Of a DNA stretch of 55,740 bases, positions 8,623 to 16,998 are shown in pieces. The position numbers and the translations under genes are program-made. Origin of the DNA: Comamonadaceae bacterium. GTDB lineage: Bacteria > Pseudomonadota > Gammaproteobacteria > Burkholderiales > Burkholderiaceae_C. The stretch spans positions 1-55,740 of the forward strand of contig CANBYM010000004.1 of the NCBI GenBank assembly GCA_947373605.1, written 5' to 3'. How positions within the stretch are numbered: the stretch's first letter is position 1; every line of letters starts with the position of its first letter. Below the pieces are notes generated by a model, which did not search any database, was not told where the DNA came from, and was given only the letters and a program-made list of their open reading frames with translations.

Positions 8623-10224
8623 TCACATCACCTTGAAGTGATGTGTACCATCGCGCGCCAGCTGCGCAACCAGTCCGAATTCCCAATCCAGATAGGCCTG
8701 CATGGCCGAAGCAGGCGCGTCGGTGCCTTCGTAGGGACGGCGGTAGCGGTCGGTGCGTGGCACGGCCAAGTTTTGTTCACCTGCTTCAGTCGGAAGTCCG
8801 GCCACAAACCATGCGGCGTTGCCGCCTGCTAATACATACACCTCGGCTTGAACGCCACGCGCTGCGAGCAGGTCGCGTACCTGCGGTGCGGCAAACCGCG
8901 CCAGCAAGCTGCTGCCGCAGGTCACCACATAGCGTGGTGCTTGCGGTATGCGCGTCAATGCCTGTGCAAGTTGGGCGCGAATGGCGAACCACGCGCCGGG
9001 AATGTGCCGCTTCACATGGTTGGCGCTGGTAGTGAGGTCGATTGCCGCAACGCCCGCGGCATCTTCGGCCAGCCATTGAGCAAGCTGCGTCGGGGCAATC
9101 TCAGTGGCATCGGGTGGGCTTGGTTGTAACACCGGGCCGTGGCCAGTTTCTGCGAAAGCTTTCGCTGGTGCGTCCGTGACTACATACACATCCCAGCCCA
9201 TCTGCGCGAGCCACGATGCGCTCATTGACGCCCGCACGCCGTCGTCGTCAGCCAGCACAATGCGCGCGCCACGTACCGGCGCGTGGTGATCGGTTTCCTG
9301 CACCAGTTGTCCACCCGGCGCGCTGTCAAATCCGCTCAAGTGTCCGGCGGAATATTCTTGCGGCGTGCGCACGTCAAAGTGGTAAGTCGTGCGTTGCGGC
9401 GCATCCAGCGTCGCCAAGGATTCAAAGGCAATCCAGCGCACACCGGCTCGTTCGGCAACTGCGCGCGCGTCGCGTCGGGCTGCTTCCAGGTTTGCGGCGC
9501 TTGCGGTAGGTGCCTGGCGCTGTGCGCCGTGGTCGAGGGTTTGCCCGGCCAGTTTCCAGCCGATGGTGCCGTTGCGAAGCGCGGCAATCGGGTTGGGCAG
9601 TCCGGAGTTGACCAGCGACTGCGTTCCGATAATGCTGCGCGTGCGGCCTGCGCAATTGACGATGATTTGGGTCCGGGGGTCGGGCGCCAGTTCACGGGCG
9701 CGCAAAACCAATTCAGCACCCGGCACACTGGTGGCTGAAGGAATACTCATGGTTTGGTATTCGTCAAAGCGCCGCGCATCCATCACCACCACGTCCGCCT
9801 TGGCGTCAATCAGCGCCTTGACTTCCTGCGCCGAGAGCGAAGGTGTGTGGCGTTCGTGCTCCACCAGTTCACCGAAGGATTTGCTCGGCACATTGACATC
9901 GCGGAACAGCTCACCGCCCGCCGCGCGCCAGCTTTCCAGCCCGCCTTCGAGTAGGTGTACGTTGGTGTAGCCTAGCGACAGGAGGCAAGTCACTGCCAGC
10001 GGTGCAAGGTCTTTCTCTGCGTGCGTACCGTAGATAACGATCAGGGTGTCGCGCCGGGGAATGCGCCGCCAGGCGTCCAGCTCGATGCGGGACAAGGGCA
10101 TATTGGCCGCCCAGAGCGGGTGCTCCTGTGCATAAGGGTCTTCTTCGCGAACGTCGAGTAGGGCGATTTCGTCGCGTGCCACCAGGCGCGCGCGAACCTC
10201 GTAATAGGAAACAGTTGCGGTCAT
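8623..10224 (-). CDS. Four-domain rhodanese-like sulfurtransferase
   Basis: A 533-residue chain made of four rhodanese folds in a row (about 5-105, 125-230, 260-350 and 375-478). Only domains 2 and 4 keep a cysteine in the active loop (Cys191 in VNCAGRTRS, Cys436 in VTCGSSLLAR). In domain 1 the loop reads IYGTHAE and in domain 3 LADDDGVR, so these are probably structural. Rhodaneses move sulfane sulfur from donors such as thiosulfate or persulfides to acceptors. The start overlaps the stop of the upstream cysteine-dioxygenase-like gene (10221-10224), showing tight translational coupling and a shared role in thiol oxidation or persulfide handling. The length is about four single domains; most rhodaneses have one or two. 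The precise donor and acceptor cannot be told. Confidence 0.88.
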   Translation of the reverse strand: MTATVSYYEVRARLVARDEIALLDVREEDPYAQEHPLWAANMPLSRIELDAWRRIPRRDTLIVIYGTHAEKDLAPLAVTCLLSLGYTNVHLLEGGLESWRAAGGELFRDVNVPSKSFGELVEHERHTPSLSAQEVKALIDAKADVVVMDARRFDEYQTMSIPSATSVPGAELVLRARELAPDPRTQIIVNCAGRTRSIIGTQSLVNSGLPNPIAALRNGTIGWKLAGQTLDHGAQRQAPTASAANLEAARRDARAVAERAGVRWIAFESLATLDAPQRTTYHFDVRTPQEYSAGHLSGFDSAPGGQLVQETDHHAPVRGARIVLADDDGVRASMSASWLAQMGWDVYVVTDAPAKAFAETGHGPVLQPSPPDATEIAPTQLAQWLAEDAAGVAAIDLTTSANHVKRHIPGAWFAIRAQLAQALTRIPQAPRYVVTCGSSLLARFAAPQVRDLLAARGVQAEVYVLAGGNAAWFVAGLPTEAGEQNLAVPRTDRYRRPYEGTDAPASAMQAYLDWEFGLVAQLARDGTHHFKVM

Positions 10225-10856
10225 GGTTTGTTCAGTTCGTTGGAGCGGTCCCAGAGGTTGGGCAAGGTGCTGTTGGAGTACCCGGAAATAAATGTCTTGC
10301 GTCCGCCTTCCGTGGGGTAGGTGTGGCGTTGCACCGCGCCGATGTTGGCACCGTACACATGAATGCTGATGGACACCTTGTCATCGTGCAGGTTGTGCAC
10401 CTTGTGCACGTCGCCAATGCGTGGTGACACGGCCTCCACCTGACCCGGCTCCAGCCGCACGCCTTCGCCCACGAGCGTCGTGCGGCCATCTTCGTGCAAG
10501 CGCCATGGCTGGGCAATTTCGGCGCCACGCAGCATGCCGATCAATCCCCAGACGGTGTGGTCATGTACCGGAGTGGCCTGCCCGGGGCCCCACACAAAAC
10601 TCACGACCGAAAAGCGCTCGGTGGAATCGGCGTGCAACAGGTACTGCTGGTAATGCGTGGGATGCGGTTGCGCATAGTCTTCCGGCAACCATGTGTCGTT
10701 GGCAACCAGTGCGCGAAGCAGGGCGGCGCCTTCTTGAAGAATGCGTGGTTCATCGGGCTGGCTGTCGAGCAGGTGCCCGAAGGCGACGACGAAATCCCGC
10801 AGCGGTGAGATTGGAGAAGTAGACATGGCGCTGAAGTATGCCACCGCACTTGCCAT
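10221..10856 (-). CDS. Cysteine dioxygenase-type thiol dioxygenase (cupin)
   Basis: A 211-residue cupin of the cysteine dioxygenase family, which adds O2 to a thiol to give a sulfinate. The 3-His iron site is visible as His98 and His100 in PVHDHTVWG and His151 in GDVHKVHN. The catalytic Tyr168 is in HVYG. The cysteine that cross-links to this tyrosine in animal enzymes is replaced by Gly104, as usual in bacteria. The substrate could be cysteine or 3-mercaptopropionate; the sequence alone does not decide. A second ATG at 10826 would start the protein at MSTSPISP and fits the family start equally well; neither has a strong ribosome site. It overlaps the four-domain rhodanese by 4 bases, so the two form an operon. 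Confidence 0.88.
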   Translation of the reverse strand: MASAVAYFSAMSTSPISPLRDFVVAFGHLLDSQPDEPRILQEGAALLRALVANDTWLPEDYAQPHPTHYQQYLLHADSTERFSVVSFVWGPGQATPVHDHTVWGLIGMLRGAEIAQPWRLHEDGRTTLVGEGVRLEPGQVEAVSPRIGDVHKVHNLHDDKVSISIHVYGANIGAVQRHTYPTEGGRKTFISGYSNSTLPNLWDRSNELNKP

Positions 10857-10940
10857 TGCACTTGTCAGCGGATTTGTCGTATTTCATTTAGACTGACCCC
10901 GCCCGAAATACGGGTAACTATCCAATAAAGAGGAGACACC

Positions 10941-11462
10941 ATGAACCTGAAATTAAAAACCCGCATTGCTCTACTGTCAGTCATGCTTTGCAGCATGAAT
11001 AGCTTTGCCCAGCAAGCCACTGCGCGCGACACCATTCCGGACAACATGCCGTTCAACACCGCCTACGGAGCCCCCATTTCATTGGACCGTGCCGAAGCCG
11101 CCATTGAGGCTGCTGTGGCCGAGGCCAAAAAGCGCAATTGGGCGATGAACGTGGCGGTGGTGGATTCGGGTGGTAACCTGGTGGCGTTTCGCCGCATGGA
11201 CGGTGCGCAACTCGCTTCCATTCAAATTTCTGAACACAAGGCTCGCGCAGCAGCAACTTACCGGCGCGAGACTAAAATATTTGAAAACGCTGTGCAGGAG
11301 GGCAACCTGCCTTACATCTTAACGCTGGACGGCGTCATCGCTTCGCGTGGTGGTATCCCGCTGATTGAAGGCGGAAAAATCATCGGCGCTATCGGATGCT
11401 CCGGCGGCGCCGGTTCGCAAGACGAAGTGAGTTGCAAGGCCGGTGCGGCCACTATCAAATAA
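10941..11462 (+). CDS. Exported GlcG/HbpS-like protein (DUF336)
   Basis: A 173-residue protein with a clear signal peptide (MNLKLKTRIALLSVM, hydrophobic core, cleavage near SFAQQA, about residue 24) and a GlcG/HbpS domain. The domain has the hallmark stretch NVAVVDSGGNLVAFRRMDGA, SEHKARAAA, and a C-terminal GGIPLIEGGKIIGAIGCSGG. Members bind haem or small ligands or accompany glycolate enzymes; the true role is often unknown. A strong ribosome site (AGAGGAGA) lies just before the ATG. It stands alone, divergent from the thiol dioxygenase and convergent with the carnitine-type operon. Confidence 0.88.
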   Translation: MNLKLKTRIALLSVMLCSMNSFAQQATARDTIPDNMPFNTAYGAPISLDRAEAAIEAAVAEAKKRNWAMNVAVVDSGGNLVAFRRMDGAQLASIQISEHKARAAATYRRETKIFENAVQEGNLPYILTLDGVIASRGGIPLIEGGKIIGAIGCSGGAGSQDEVSCKAGAATIK

Positions 11463-11494
11463 GGTTGCAGGCTTCGATCGGCCGCTAGCGGAAG

Positions 11495-12289
11495 TTAACT
11501 GCCGCTCCAGCGCGGTGCACGCTTTTCACCGAACGCCAGCGGGCCTTCTTTCGCATCGTCTGATGTGAGCATGGCCTGGTAGGCAGGAAGTGTGCCGCTG
11601 CGCAGGGTTCGGTAAGCCTCGGCAACCGATTGCACCTGCGTAGCGCGCAGCACCTCTTTGACGGCGGCAAGCGCCAGCGGTGCGGCCTGCACCATTTGCT
11701 GCGCCAGTGCCATCGCGGCGCTAAGTAATTCTTGAGGAGCGACGGTTTGGTTGACCAGACCCCAGCGTGCGGCCTCTTGTGCGCCCATGCGCCTTCCGGT
11801 CAGCAGCATTTCGTGGGCAATGGCCGGGGGCAGACGGCTCGGCAGGCGCAGCACGCCGCCTGAGTCGGCCATCATGCCCAGCTTGACTTCCGGCAGTGCG
11901 AACTCCGCGTTGTCGGCCGCCACAATTACATCGCATGCCAGCGCAATTTCAAAGCCACCGCCCATGGCCAGTCCGTTGACGGCGGCAATCACGGGCTTAT
12001 TCAGCGAGAAATATTCGGTAATACCACCAAAGCCACCCGGGCCGTGGTTTGCATCAATGGCTTCGCCCTCGGTGGCGGCGTTCAGGTCCCAGCCCGACGA
12101 GAAAAAGCGTCCGGTGCCGGTGAGTATGGCCACGCGCAAGTCGAGGTCCGCGTCCAGGCGCGCAAATGCCGCATACAAGGCGTGGCTGGTGGGCACATCA
12201 ATCGCATTGGCCTTGGGGCGGTTGAGTGTGATGGTGAGTACGCCGTTGTCAGCGCGGGTCTGCACTGCATCGGAAGCGGGCAAGGTCAT
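11495..12289 (-). CDS. caiD: Crotonobetainyl-CoA hydratase (CaiD-like enoyl-CoA hydratase)
   Basis: A 264-residue crotonase. Against remembered Escherichia coli CaiD it matches in long blocks, such as [52 protein letters not shown] and [16 protein letters not shown], which is far closer than a generic enoyl-CoA hydratase would be. Both catalytic glutamates of the family are present: Glu114 in GGGFE and Glu134 in ALPEVKLG. CaiD adds water to crotonobetainyl-CoA to give L-carnitinyl-CoA. It is the last gene of the minus-strand operon and overlaps the ligase gene by 4 bases. Nothing is truncated. The assignment to the carnitine route rests on this similarity plus the L-carnitine dehydrogenase and cleavage enzyme upstream. 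Confidence 0.85.
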   Translation of the reverse strand: MTLPASDAVQTRADNGVLTITLNRPKANAIDVPTSHALYAAFARLDADLDLRVAILTGTGRFFSSGWDLNAATEGEAIDANHGPGGFGGITEYFSLNKPVIAAVNGLAMGGGFEIALACDVIVAADNAEFALPEVKLGMMADSGGVLRLPSRLPPAIAHEMLLTGRRMGAQEAARWGLVNQTVAPQELLSAAMALAQQMVQAAPLALAAVKEVLRATQVQSVAEAYRTLRSGTLPAYQAMLTSDDAKEGPLAFGEKRAPRWSGS

Positions 12290-14394
12290 GGCGAAGGTTC
12301 TCCGTTCAGGACAATCATGGCGTCCACCGCCAGCACGCCTTTACCCACAGGCAACACCAGCAGTGGGTTGACGTCGATTTCATGCAGCTGCGCTGCATGG
12401 GCTTGTGCATAGTCAGCGATGGCGCACACCGCTTTGACCAGCGCATCTACATCACCATGCACCTTGCCGCGATAGCCATAGAGCAGCGGCCACGACTTCA
12501 GTTGTTCCAGCACCGTGCGAACATCTGCAGGGGAAACGGGCAGCAACAAGGTCACCGCGTCTTGCAACAGCTCCACCAGCACTCCACCGGCGCCCAGTGT
12601 GAGTGTCAGGCCGAACTGCGCATCGCACTGAATGCCGACAATGATTTCTGCCACCGCGTCGGTCGCCATGGCTTCGATCAAAAAGCGGTCGGACAGCGAC
12701 GCCATCGCACGTGCAGCGGCGACCGCCGCTTCTGCGCTTCGCACGTGTAGCTGCACACCGCCGACTTCCGTTTTGTGCGCCAGCGTATCGGACACCACCT
12801 TCACCACCAGCGGGTAGCCTACCCATTGCGCCGCCGCTGCGACTCCCTCCATGGAGACGCATTGGTGCGCCGGGACCGGTACGCCGAAGGCGGCCAGCGC
12901 CTGCTTGCTGGCAAACTCGTTGAGCATGTGTGGTGGTTCATCCGTCAAGTCTTGCGCTGCGTCCTTGCGTGGGGCCATGATTGGAATCGGTAATATGTCT
13001 GCCACACGCGCTTGCGCAGCACCTACGTGTACCGCTAGTGCAATAGCGCGCATGCAATCTGCCGTACCTTGCATGGGGGCAATGCCTTGTGCAATCAGCG
13101 TCGTGCACTGCGCATCGCTCAAGCCTTCGGCCAGCGTAGTCAACACAATCGCCTTCGCCCCAGTCTGCGCCTTGGCCGCCACAAACGCATCCAAGGTAGT
13201 TTGCCAATTGGCACCGTCGCAGCGGTCGACACGCGGGAAATCCAACACCAGAATGTGGGCATCAAACCCACAGTCCATCAAACCGGCAAAGCATTCGGTC
13301 AGCGCGTCCAGATTGCTCCAGATGTAGGTGTGATAGTCCAGCGGGTTGGCCACAGCCACCTTACCGCCCAGCACAGCGAGCAGCCGATCGTGGGCGGACT
13401 GCGGCAATAGCGGCATGGCAAGTCCGTGCGATTGCGCCAGGTCTGCTATCAGTGATGCCTCGCCGCCGGAGCAACTGGCAGAGGCGATGGTGTTGCCCTG
13501 ATAGGCGCCATGCACATGCAGCAGCTTCAGGGTCTCCAGCAAGCTGCTCACGTCGAACACGCGGACAACGCCCAGACGTGCAAACAGCGCGTCGTACAAC
13601 GCGTCAGGCCCGGCCAGCGAACTGGTGTGGCTCATGGTGGTTCGCGCGCCCAATTCGGAGCTGCCCGCTTTGAGCGCAACGAGCGGCACATGTTTTTGCA
13701 GCGCTTTAAGTGCCACCTGCGAAAACGCTGCTACATCGTCCAGGCCTTCAATGTGCATGCCGATGACCGACACGCGCGGGTCATGCAGCAGCGTGTCGAT
13801 GATGGCGTCCATACTGTCCCCCGCCTTGTTACCCACGGTAATCAGGTAGGCCAGCGGCAAACCACGGCGCTGCATGGTCAGGTTCAGGCCGATGTTGCCG
13901 CTTTGCGTGATGATGGCGACGCCGCGCTCCTGTGGATCCAGGCGTCGCCCGCCATGCTGGTCCGGCCAGAGGGCTGCCCCGTCCAGGCAGTTCAACAGCC
14001 CATAGCAGTTGGGGCCGATCAACGCCATATTGCCCGCTGCGTTTACTAATTCGCGTTGTAGCGCGACGCCTTCGCCGCCGATCTCCGCAAATCCAGACGC
14101 ATAGCAAATTGCGCCGCCCGCGCCGCACGCTTGAAGCTTGCGCACCACTTCTATGGTGGAGCGCGCCGGTACCGCCACAAACGCGGCATCGGGCGCGCCG
14201 GGCAGGGCGGACACATCGGCAAAGCAGGGCAGTCCTTCCACCTCGGTGTGCTTCGGGTGCACCGGCCAGATGTCGCCCGCAAAACCCAGTTTGCGGCACT
14301 GCCGGATGGCCTCGGCGGCTGCGTCGCCGCCGAACACGGCAATCGACTTCGGCGACACCAGGCGCTGCAGGTTTTGCATCCGGTGTGCGCTCAT
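12286..14394 (-). CDS. NDP-forming acyl-CoA ligase, fused alpha-beta (acetate-CoA ligase family)
   Basis: The 702 residues carry an N-terminal CoA-binding Rossmann domain (about 10-135, IGPNCYG), succinyl-CoA-ligase-like domains (about 155-440) and a C-terminal ATP-grasp domain (about 480-700, [20 protein letters not shown]). His256 in MSHTSSLAG is at the position of the family's phospho-histidine, so the enzyme should be active. It would join CoA to an acid with NTP giving NDP and phosphate. In the enteric cai pathway that step is done by the AMP-forming CaiC or the CoA transferase CaiB. Wedged between the acyl-CoA dehydrogenase and CaiD with 4-base overlaps on both sides, it is the best candidate to activate gamma-butyrobetaine, crotonobetaine or carnitine here. 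Some family members are protein acetyltransferases, but no GNAT domain is present. Confidence 0.85.
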   Translation of the reverse strand: MSAHRMQNLQRLVSPKSIAVFGGDAAAEAIRQCRKLGFAGDIWPVHPKHTEVEGLPCFADVSALPGAPDAAFVAVPARSTIEVVRKLQACGAGGAICYASGFAEIGGEGVALQRELVNAAGNMALIGPNCYGLLNCLDGAALWPDQHGGRRLDPQERGVAIITQSGNIGLNLTMQRRGLPLAYLITVGNKAGDSMDAIIDTLLHDPRVSVIGMHIEGLDDVAAFSQVALKALQKHVPLVALKAGSSELGARTTMSHTSSLAGPDALYDALFARLGVVRVFDVSSLLETLKLLHVHGAYQGNTIASASCSGGEASLIADLAQSHGLAMPLLPQSAHDRLLAVLGGKVAVANPLDYHTYIWSNLDALTECFAGLMDCGFDAHILVLDFPRVDRCDGANWQTTLDAFVAAKAQTGAKAIVLTTLAEGLSDAQCTTLIAQGIAPMQGTADCMRAIALAVHVGAAQARVADILPIPIMAPRKDAAQDLTDEPPHMLNEFASKQALAAFGVPVPAHQCVSMEGVAAAAQWVGYPLVVKVVSDTLAHKTEVGGVQLHVRSAEAAVAAARAMASLSDRFLIEAMATDAVAEIIVGIQCDAQFGLTLTLGAGGVLVELLQDAVTLLLPVSPADVRTVLEQLKSWPLLYGYRGKVHGDVDALVKAVCAIADYAQAHAAQLHEIDVNPLLVLPVGKGVLAVDAMIVLNGEPSP

Positions 14395-15551
14395 GCGCCG
14401 TGCTCACGCAGCATGGCGCGCGAGATGATGTGGCGCTGGATTTCGCTGGTGCCGTCCCAGATGCGCTCGACCCGAGCGTCGCGCCAGAAGCGCTCCAGCG
14501 GTAGGGAATTCATTAACCCCATGCCACCGAAAATTTGCAATGCATTGTCGGTAATACGCGCCAGTGCTTCCGAGGCAAACAGCTTGGCCATCGCAGCGTC
14601 GGTATCGCTCATGCGGCCCTGGTCGCATTTCCACGCGGCCTGAAGTGTCAGCAACTCGGCAGCCTCCAGCTCGGTGGCCATGTCGGCCAGCTTGAAACCC
14701 GTGCCCTGAAAGCGCCCGATGCTCTGGCCGAACTGCTTGCGTGTGGCTGCCCATTCGGTTGCCATGTCCATCACGCGCCTGCCGCGCCCCACGCTGGTGG
14801 CGGCCACGGTCAAACGCGTGGCCCCCAGCCATTCGCCCATCAGCTCAAAGCCTTTGCCCTCTGCACCGAGGCGCTTAGAAGCTGGGATGCGCACGTTATC
14901 AAAAAAGATTTCGCACTGGTGGTAGCCGCGGTGGGACACACAGGTCGGACCACGCCGCTTGGTGACGCCGGGCGTGTCAAAGTCCACCAGAAAGCCGGTG
15001 ATTTTCTTTTTCGGTCCGGCCTTGGTTTGCTCTACGTCGGTGGCGGCGAACAGGATCACATAGTCCGCCATGTCGGCATGGCTGATGAAGTGTTTGCCGC
15101 CGTTGATGATGTAGTCCCCGCCATCGCGCACCGCACGGGTTTGCATGCTGCGCACGTCCGAGCCTGCGTTGGGTTCCGTCATGGCCAGGCAGTCGTGACG
15201 CTCGCCGCGTATGGTGGGCAGCAGGTATTCCTCAATCTGGCTGCCGGTGCAGCCGCGCAGTATGTTACTGGGCCGGGCCACCAGCATTTGCAGCCCGTAG
15301 GACGCACGACCCAATTCACGCTCCAGCAGGGTCACACCGAAGTTGTCAAGGCCGCCACCGCCATATTCCTCCGGCATGTTGGCCGCGTATAGGCCCACCT
15401 CAATTGCCTTGGCCTGAATCCCGTCCACGAGGGATTGCGGAATGCCATCAGTGCGCTCCACCAGGTCTTCATGCGGGTAAAGCTCAGTCTCGACAAAACT
15501 GCGCACGGTATCAACCAGCATGGTCTGTTCATGGCTCAGTTCAAAGTGCAT
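14391..15551 (-). CDS. Acyl-CoA dehydrogenase, probable gamma-butyrobetainyl-CoA dehydrogenase
   Basis: A 386-residue flavoprotein of normal acyl-CoA dehydrogenase length. It shows the family stretches MTEPNAGSDV (flavin contact), ATRKQFGQSIGRFQ, LQIFGGMGLM and the C-terminal WDGTSEIQRHIISR. At the position where medium- and short-chain enzymes carry the catalytic glutamate (YEGT) this protein has Asp366, so the base may be Asp or lie elsewhere. It would introduce the 2,3-double bond and pass electrons to ETF. Between a thioesterase and the ligase of the carnitine-type operon, the inferred substrate is gamma-butyrobetainyl-CoA giving crotonobetainyl-CoA. It shares 4 bases with the ligase gene. 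The family is sure; the substrate comes from context. Confidence 0.85.
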   Translation of the reverse strand: MHFELSHEQTMLVDTVRSFVETELYPHEDLVERTDGIPQSLVDGIQAKAIEVGLYAANMPEEYGGGGLDNFGVTLLERELGRASYGLQMLVARPSNILRGCTGSQIEEYLLPTIRGERHDCLAMTEPNAGSDVRSMQTRAVRDGGDYIINGGKHFISHADMADYVILFAATDVEQTKAGPKKKITGFLVDFDTPGVTKRRGPTCVSHRGYHQCEIFFDNVRIPASKRLGAEGKGFELMGEWLGATRLTVAATSVGRGRRVMDMATEWAATRKQFGQSIGRFQGTGFKLADMATELEAAELLTLQAAWKCDQGRMSDTDAAMAKLFASEALARITDNALQIFGGMGLMNSLPLERFWRDARVERIWDGTSEIQRHIISRAMLREHGA

Positions 15552-15576
15552 GGGTAGGTCTCGCTTGGACTAGGGT

Positions 15577-16143
15577 TTAAGGGGTTTTGCGGCGAATGCC
15601 GATGGCGGCACCGACCTGTGCGGGGCGGGGCAGTGAGGCATGCGTTTGGTGAATCGCCTGCACTCGCTCCAGCAGCCACGCAGGCATAGTTGCGGCGCGG
15701 CCCTCTGACATGTTGACGTGCAGCAGCATTTGCTCCCCGGTTGCCAACAGATCGCCACTCTCACCGTGGAACATGCTGTGGAAGATATGGATGCGTTTGG
15801 GGTCTACGTCGAGCACCTGCAACGTGAGTTTGAGCGGCTGGCCCTCTGCCGCCTCGCGGATGTTGTGGATGTGGGTTTCCACCGTGTAGAGCGACAGGCC
15901 CTGGTCATCGCGGTAGCGCTCGTCAATGCCGATGTGGCGAAAAAACGCGTCCGAGTTGTCACCAAACACCAGTAAATAGCAGGACTCGCTCATGTGGCCG
16001 TTGTAGTCGACCCATTGCGCCTCTACCTTGGGGGAGTGAAGTTGCAGCGGGGCCGATATGGGGGCGGTGGCGTTCCAGGGCTTGGCAGGTGTGCCTTCTA
16101 GCGGGGTACTGACTCTGCCGTTTTTTTTGTGCGGGTCGGTCAT
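15577..16143 (-). CDS. Hot-dog acyl-CoA thioesterase (second copy, carnitine cluster)
   Basis: A 188-residue protein with one hot-dog thioesterase domain. The motif QWVDYNGHMSESCYL carries the catalytic Asp, followed by FGDNSDAFFRHIGID and YTVETHIHNI. It is clearly a paralogue of the thioesterase at 16492-16998: both share VDYNGH, the central VxxxHxxNxxE region and the C-terminal HASLPRPA. It has an extra N-terminal tail of about 30 residues (TDPHKKNGRVSTPLEG), which may be partly a wrong start. Thioesterases of this type occur with L-carnitine dehydrogenase and release betaine from betainyl-CoA; a second copy could release carnitine from carnitinyl-CoA. It starts the second half of the operon, 25 bases before the acyl-CoA dehydrogenase. 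Confidence 0.85.
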   Translation of the reverse strand: MTDPHKKNGRVSTPLEGTPAKPWNATAPISAPLQLHSPKVEAQWVDYNGHMSESCYLLVFGDNSDAFFRHIGIDERYRDDQGLSLYTVETHIHNIREAAEGQPLKLTLQVLDVDPKRIHIFHSMFHGESGDLLATGEQMLLHVNMSEGRAATMPAWLLERVQAIHQTHASLPRPAQVGAAIGIRRKTP

Positions 16144-16491
16144 AAGTTATTTTTGCTGCGTTGAATGGCTGCCACTGGCACCGGGGTGAATGCTTCCGCG
16201 AATGTCCTCCGCCCTGCGAGTTTCCCCTCCTGTATGCCACTGCACCATCCACCCCAGCGCCAGTGGTTGCGAGGCTTGGTAGCGCGCAAATACCCAACGG
16301 CCTTTGCCTTCACAACAAGTTGGCGGATACCTGGCGTTACGGTGATCGGCGCAGCGGCATAAAGGAGGAGGCCGAAGGCCGGGGGACAGCCGCGGAGCTG
16401 AATACCCTGACGGCGCGTACCTTGAAGCAACAGTCGCGCAGCCGAGTACCGCGACGGCGGGTAGCTTGAAGCGAGGGCAGTCACAGCAGCG
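16144..16491. repeat. Intra-operon gap with an imperfect tandem repeat
   Basis: These 348 bases separate the two thioesterase genes inside an otherwise tight operon. At 16388-16432 and 16436-16482 lie two imperfect copies of a unit of about 45 bases; the best-conserved part is CGGCGSGTASCTTGAAGC at 16411-16428 and 16455-16472. An open frame on the minus strand runs through it but has a low-complexity product rich in Cys, His and Arg, overlaps the next gene out of frame, and is rejected as a gene. The gap may be the scar of a lost gene or a repeat insertion. An internal promoter for the downstream half is possible. Confidence 0.5.
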
Positions 16492-16998
16492 TCAATTCCT
16501 TGCAGAAGGCAATGTAATACTGCGTCCGGCATTCGCTGGCCTGGGCAACGAGGCATGCGCCTGTGCCAGTGGCAGCAGCAGTGCGGCGACGGGAGGTGCA
16601 AACGGCGCCGTCTTGGGGCCAGTTTCAACGTTAGACACGTCAATGTTGGTCAGCATCTGCTCATTCGTCGCCAGCAGCGTTCCGTCAACCTGCCGGTGCA
16701 GCGTGTTGAACACGTGCACACGTTTGGCATCCGCGCCCAGAATCTGGGTACGCACTTCTACATCTACACCTTCATGAACCTCCTGCACGTAGTTCAGGTG
16801 CACTTCCAGCGTGTACATGGTGTGACCCAAGGCCTTGCGGCCCGCATGGTCCAGCCCGATCATGCCCATCAGCGCATCGGTGGCGTAGCTGAAAATCACC
16901 AAGTAATAAGCATCATTCAAGTGGCCGTTGTAGTCCACCCAGGCGTGCTCTACCGGGCCCTGCCAGGTGACCGGTAGACTGAGCGTGGTGCTATTCAT
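16492..16998 (-). CDS. Hot-dog thioesterase, probable betainyl-CoA thioesterase
   Basis: A 168-residue single hot-dog domain protein with [19 protein letters not shown] at the active-site helix, [12 protein letters not shown] and [13 protein letters not shown]. Its start overlaps the last codons of the L-carnitine dehydrogenase gene by 8 bases (16991-16998), so translation is coupled. In known L-carnitine degraders (Pseudomonas, Sinorhizobium) a thioesterase of this kind, sometimes fused to the dehydrogenase, hydrolyses betainyl-CoA to glycine betaine and CoA. That is the most likely role here. A paralogue lies 348 bases downstream. The family call is firm; the substrate is inferred from the tight coupling. 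Confidence 0.87.
   Translation of the reverse strand: MNSTTLSLPVTWQGPVEHAWVDYNGHLNDAYYLVIFSYATDALMGMIGLDHAGRKALGHTMYTLEVHLNYVQEVHEGVDVEVRTQILGADAKRVHVFNTLHRQVDGTLLATNEQMLTNIDVSNVETGPKTAPFAPPVAALLLPLAQAHASLPRPANAGRSITLPSARN

Noticed and set aside
16140..16643. Open frame of 167 codons on the minus strand across the gap between the two thioesterase genes
   Set aside because: The product is rich in Cys, His, Arg and Pro with no family look, overlaps a real gene out of frame, and crosses the tandem repeat.
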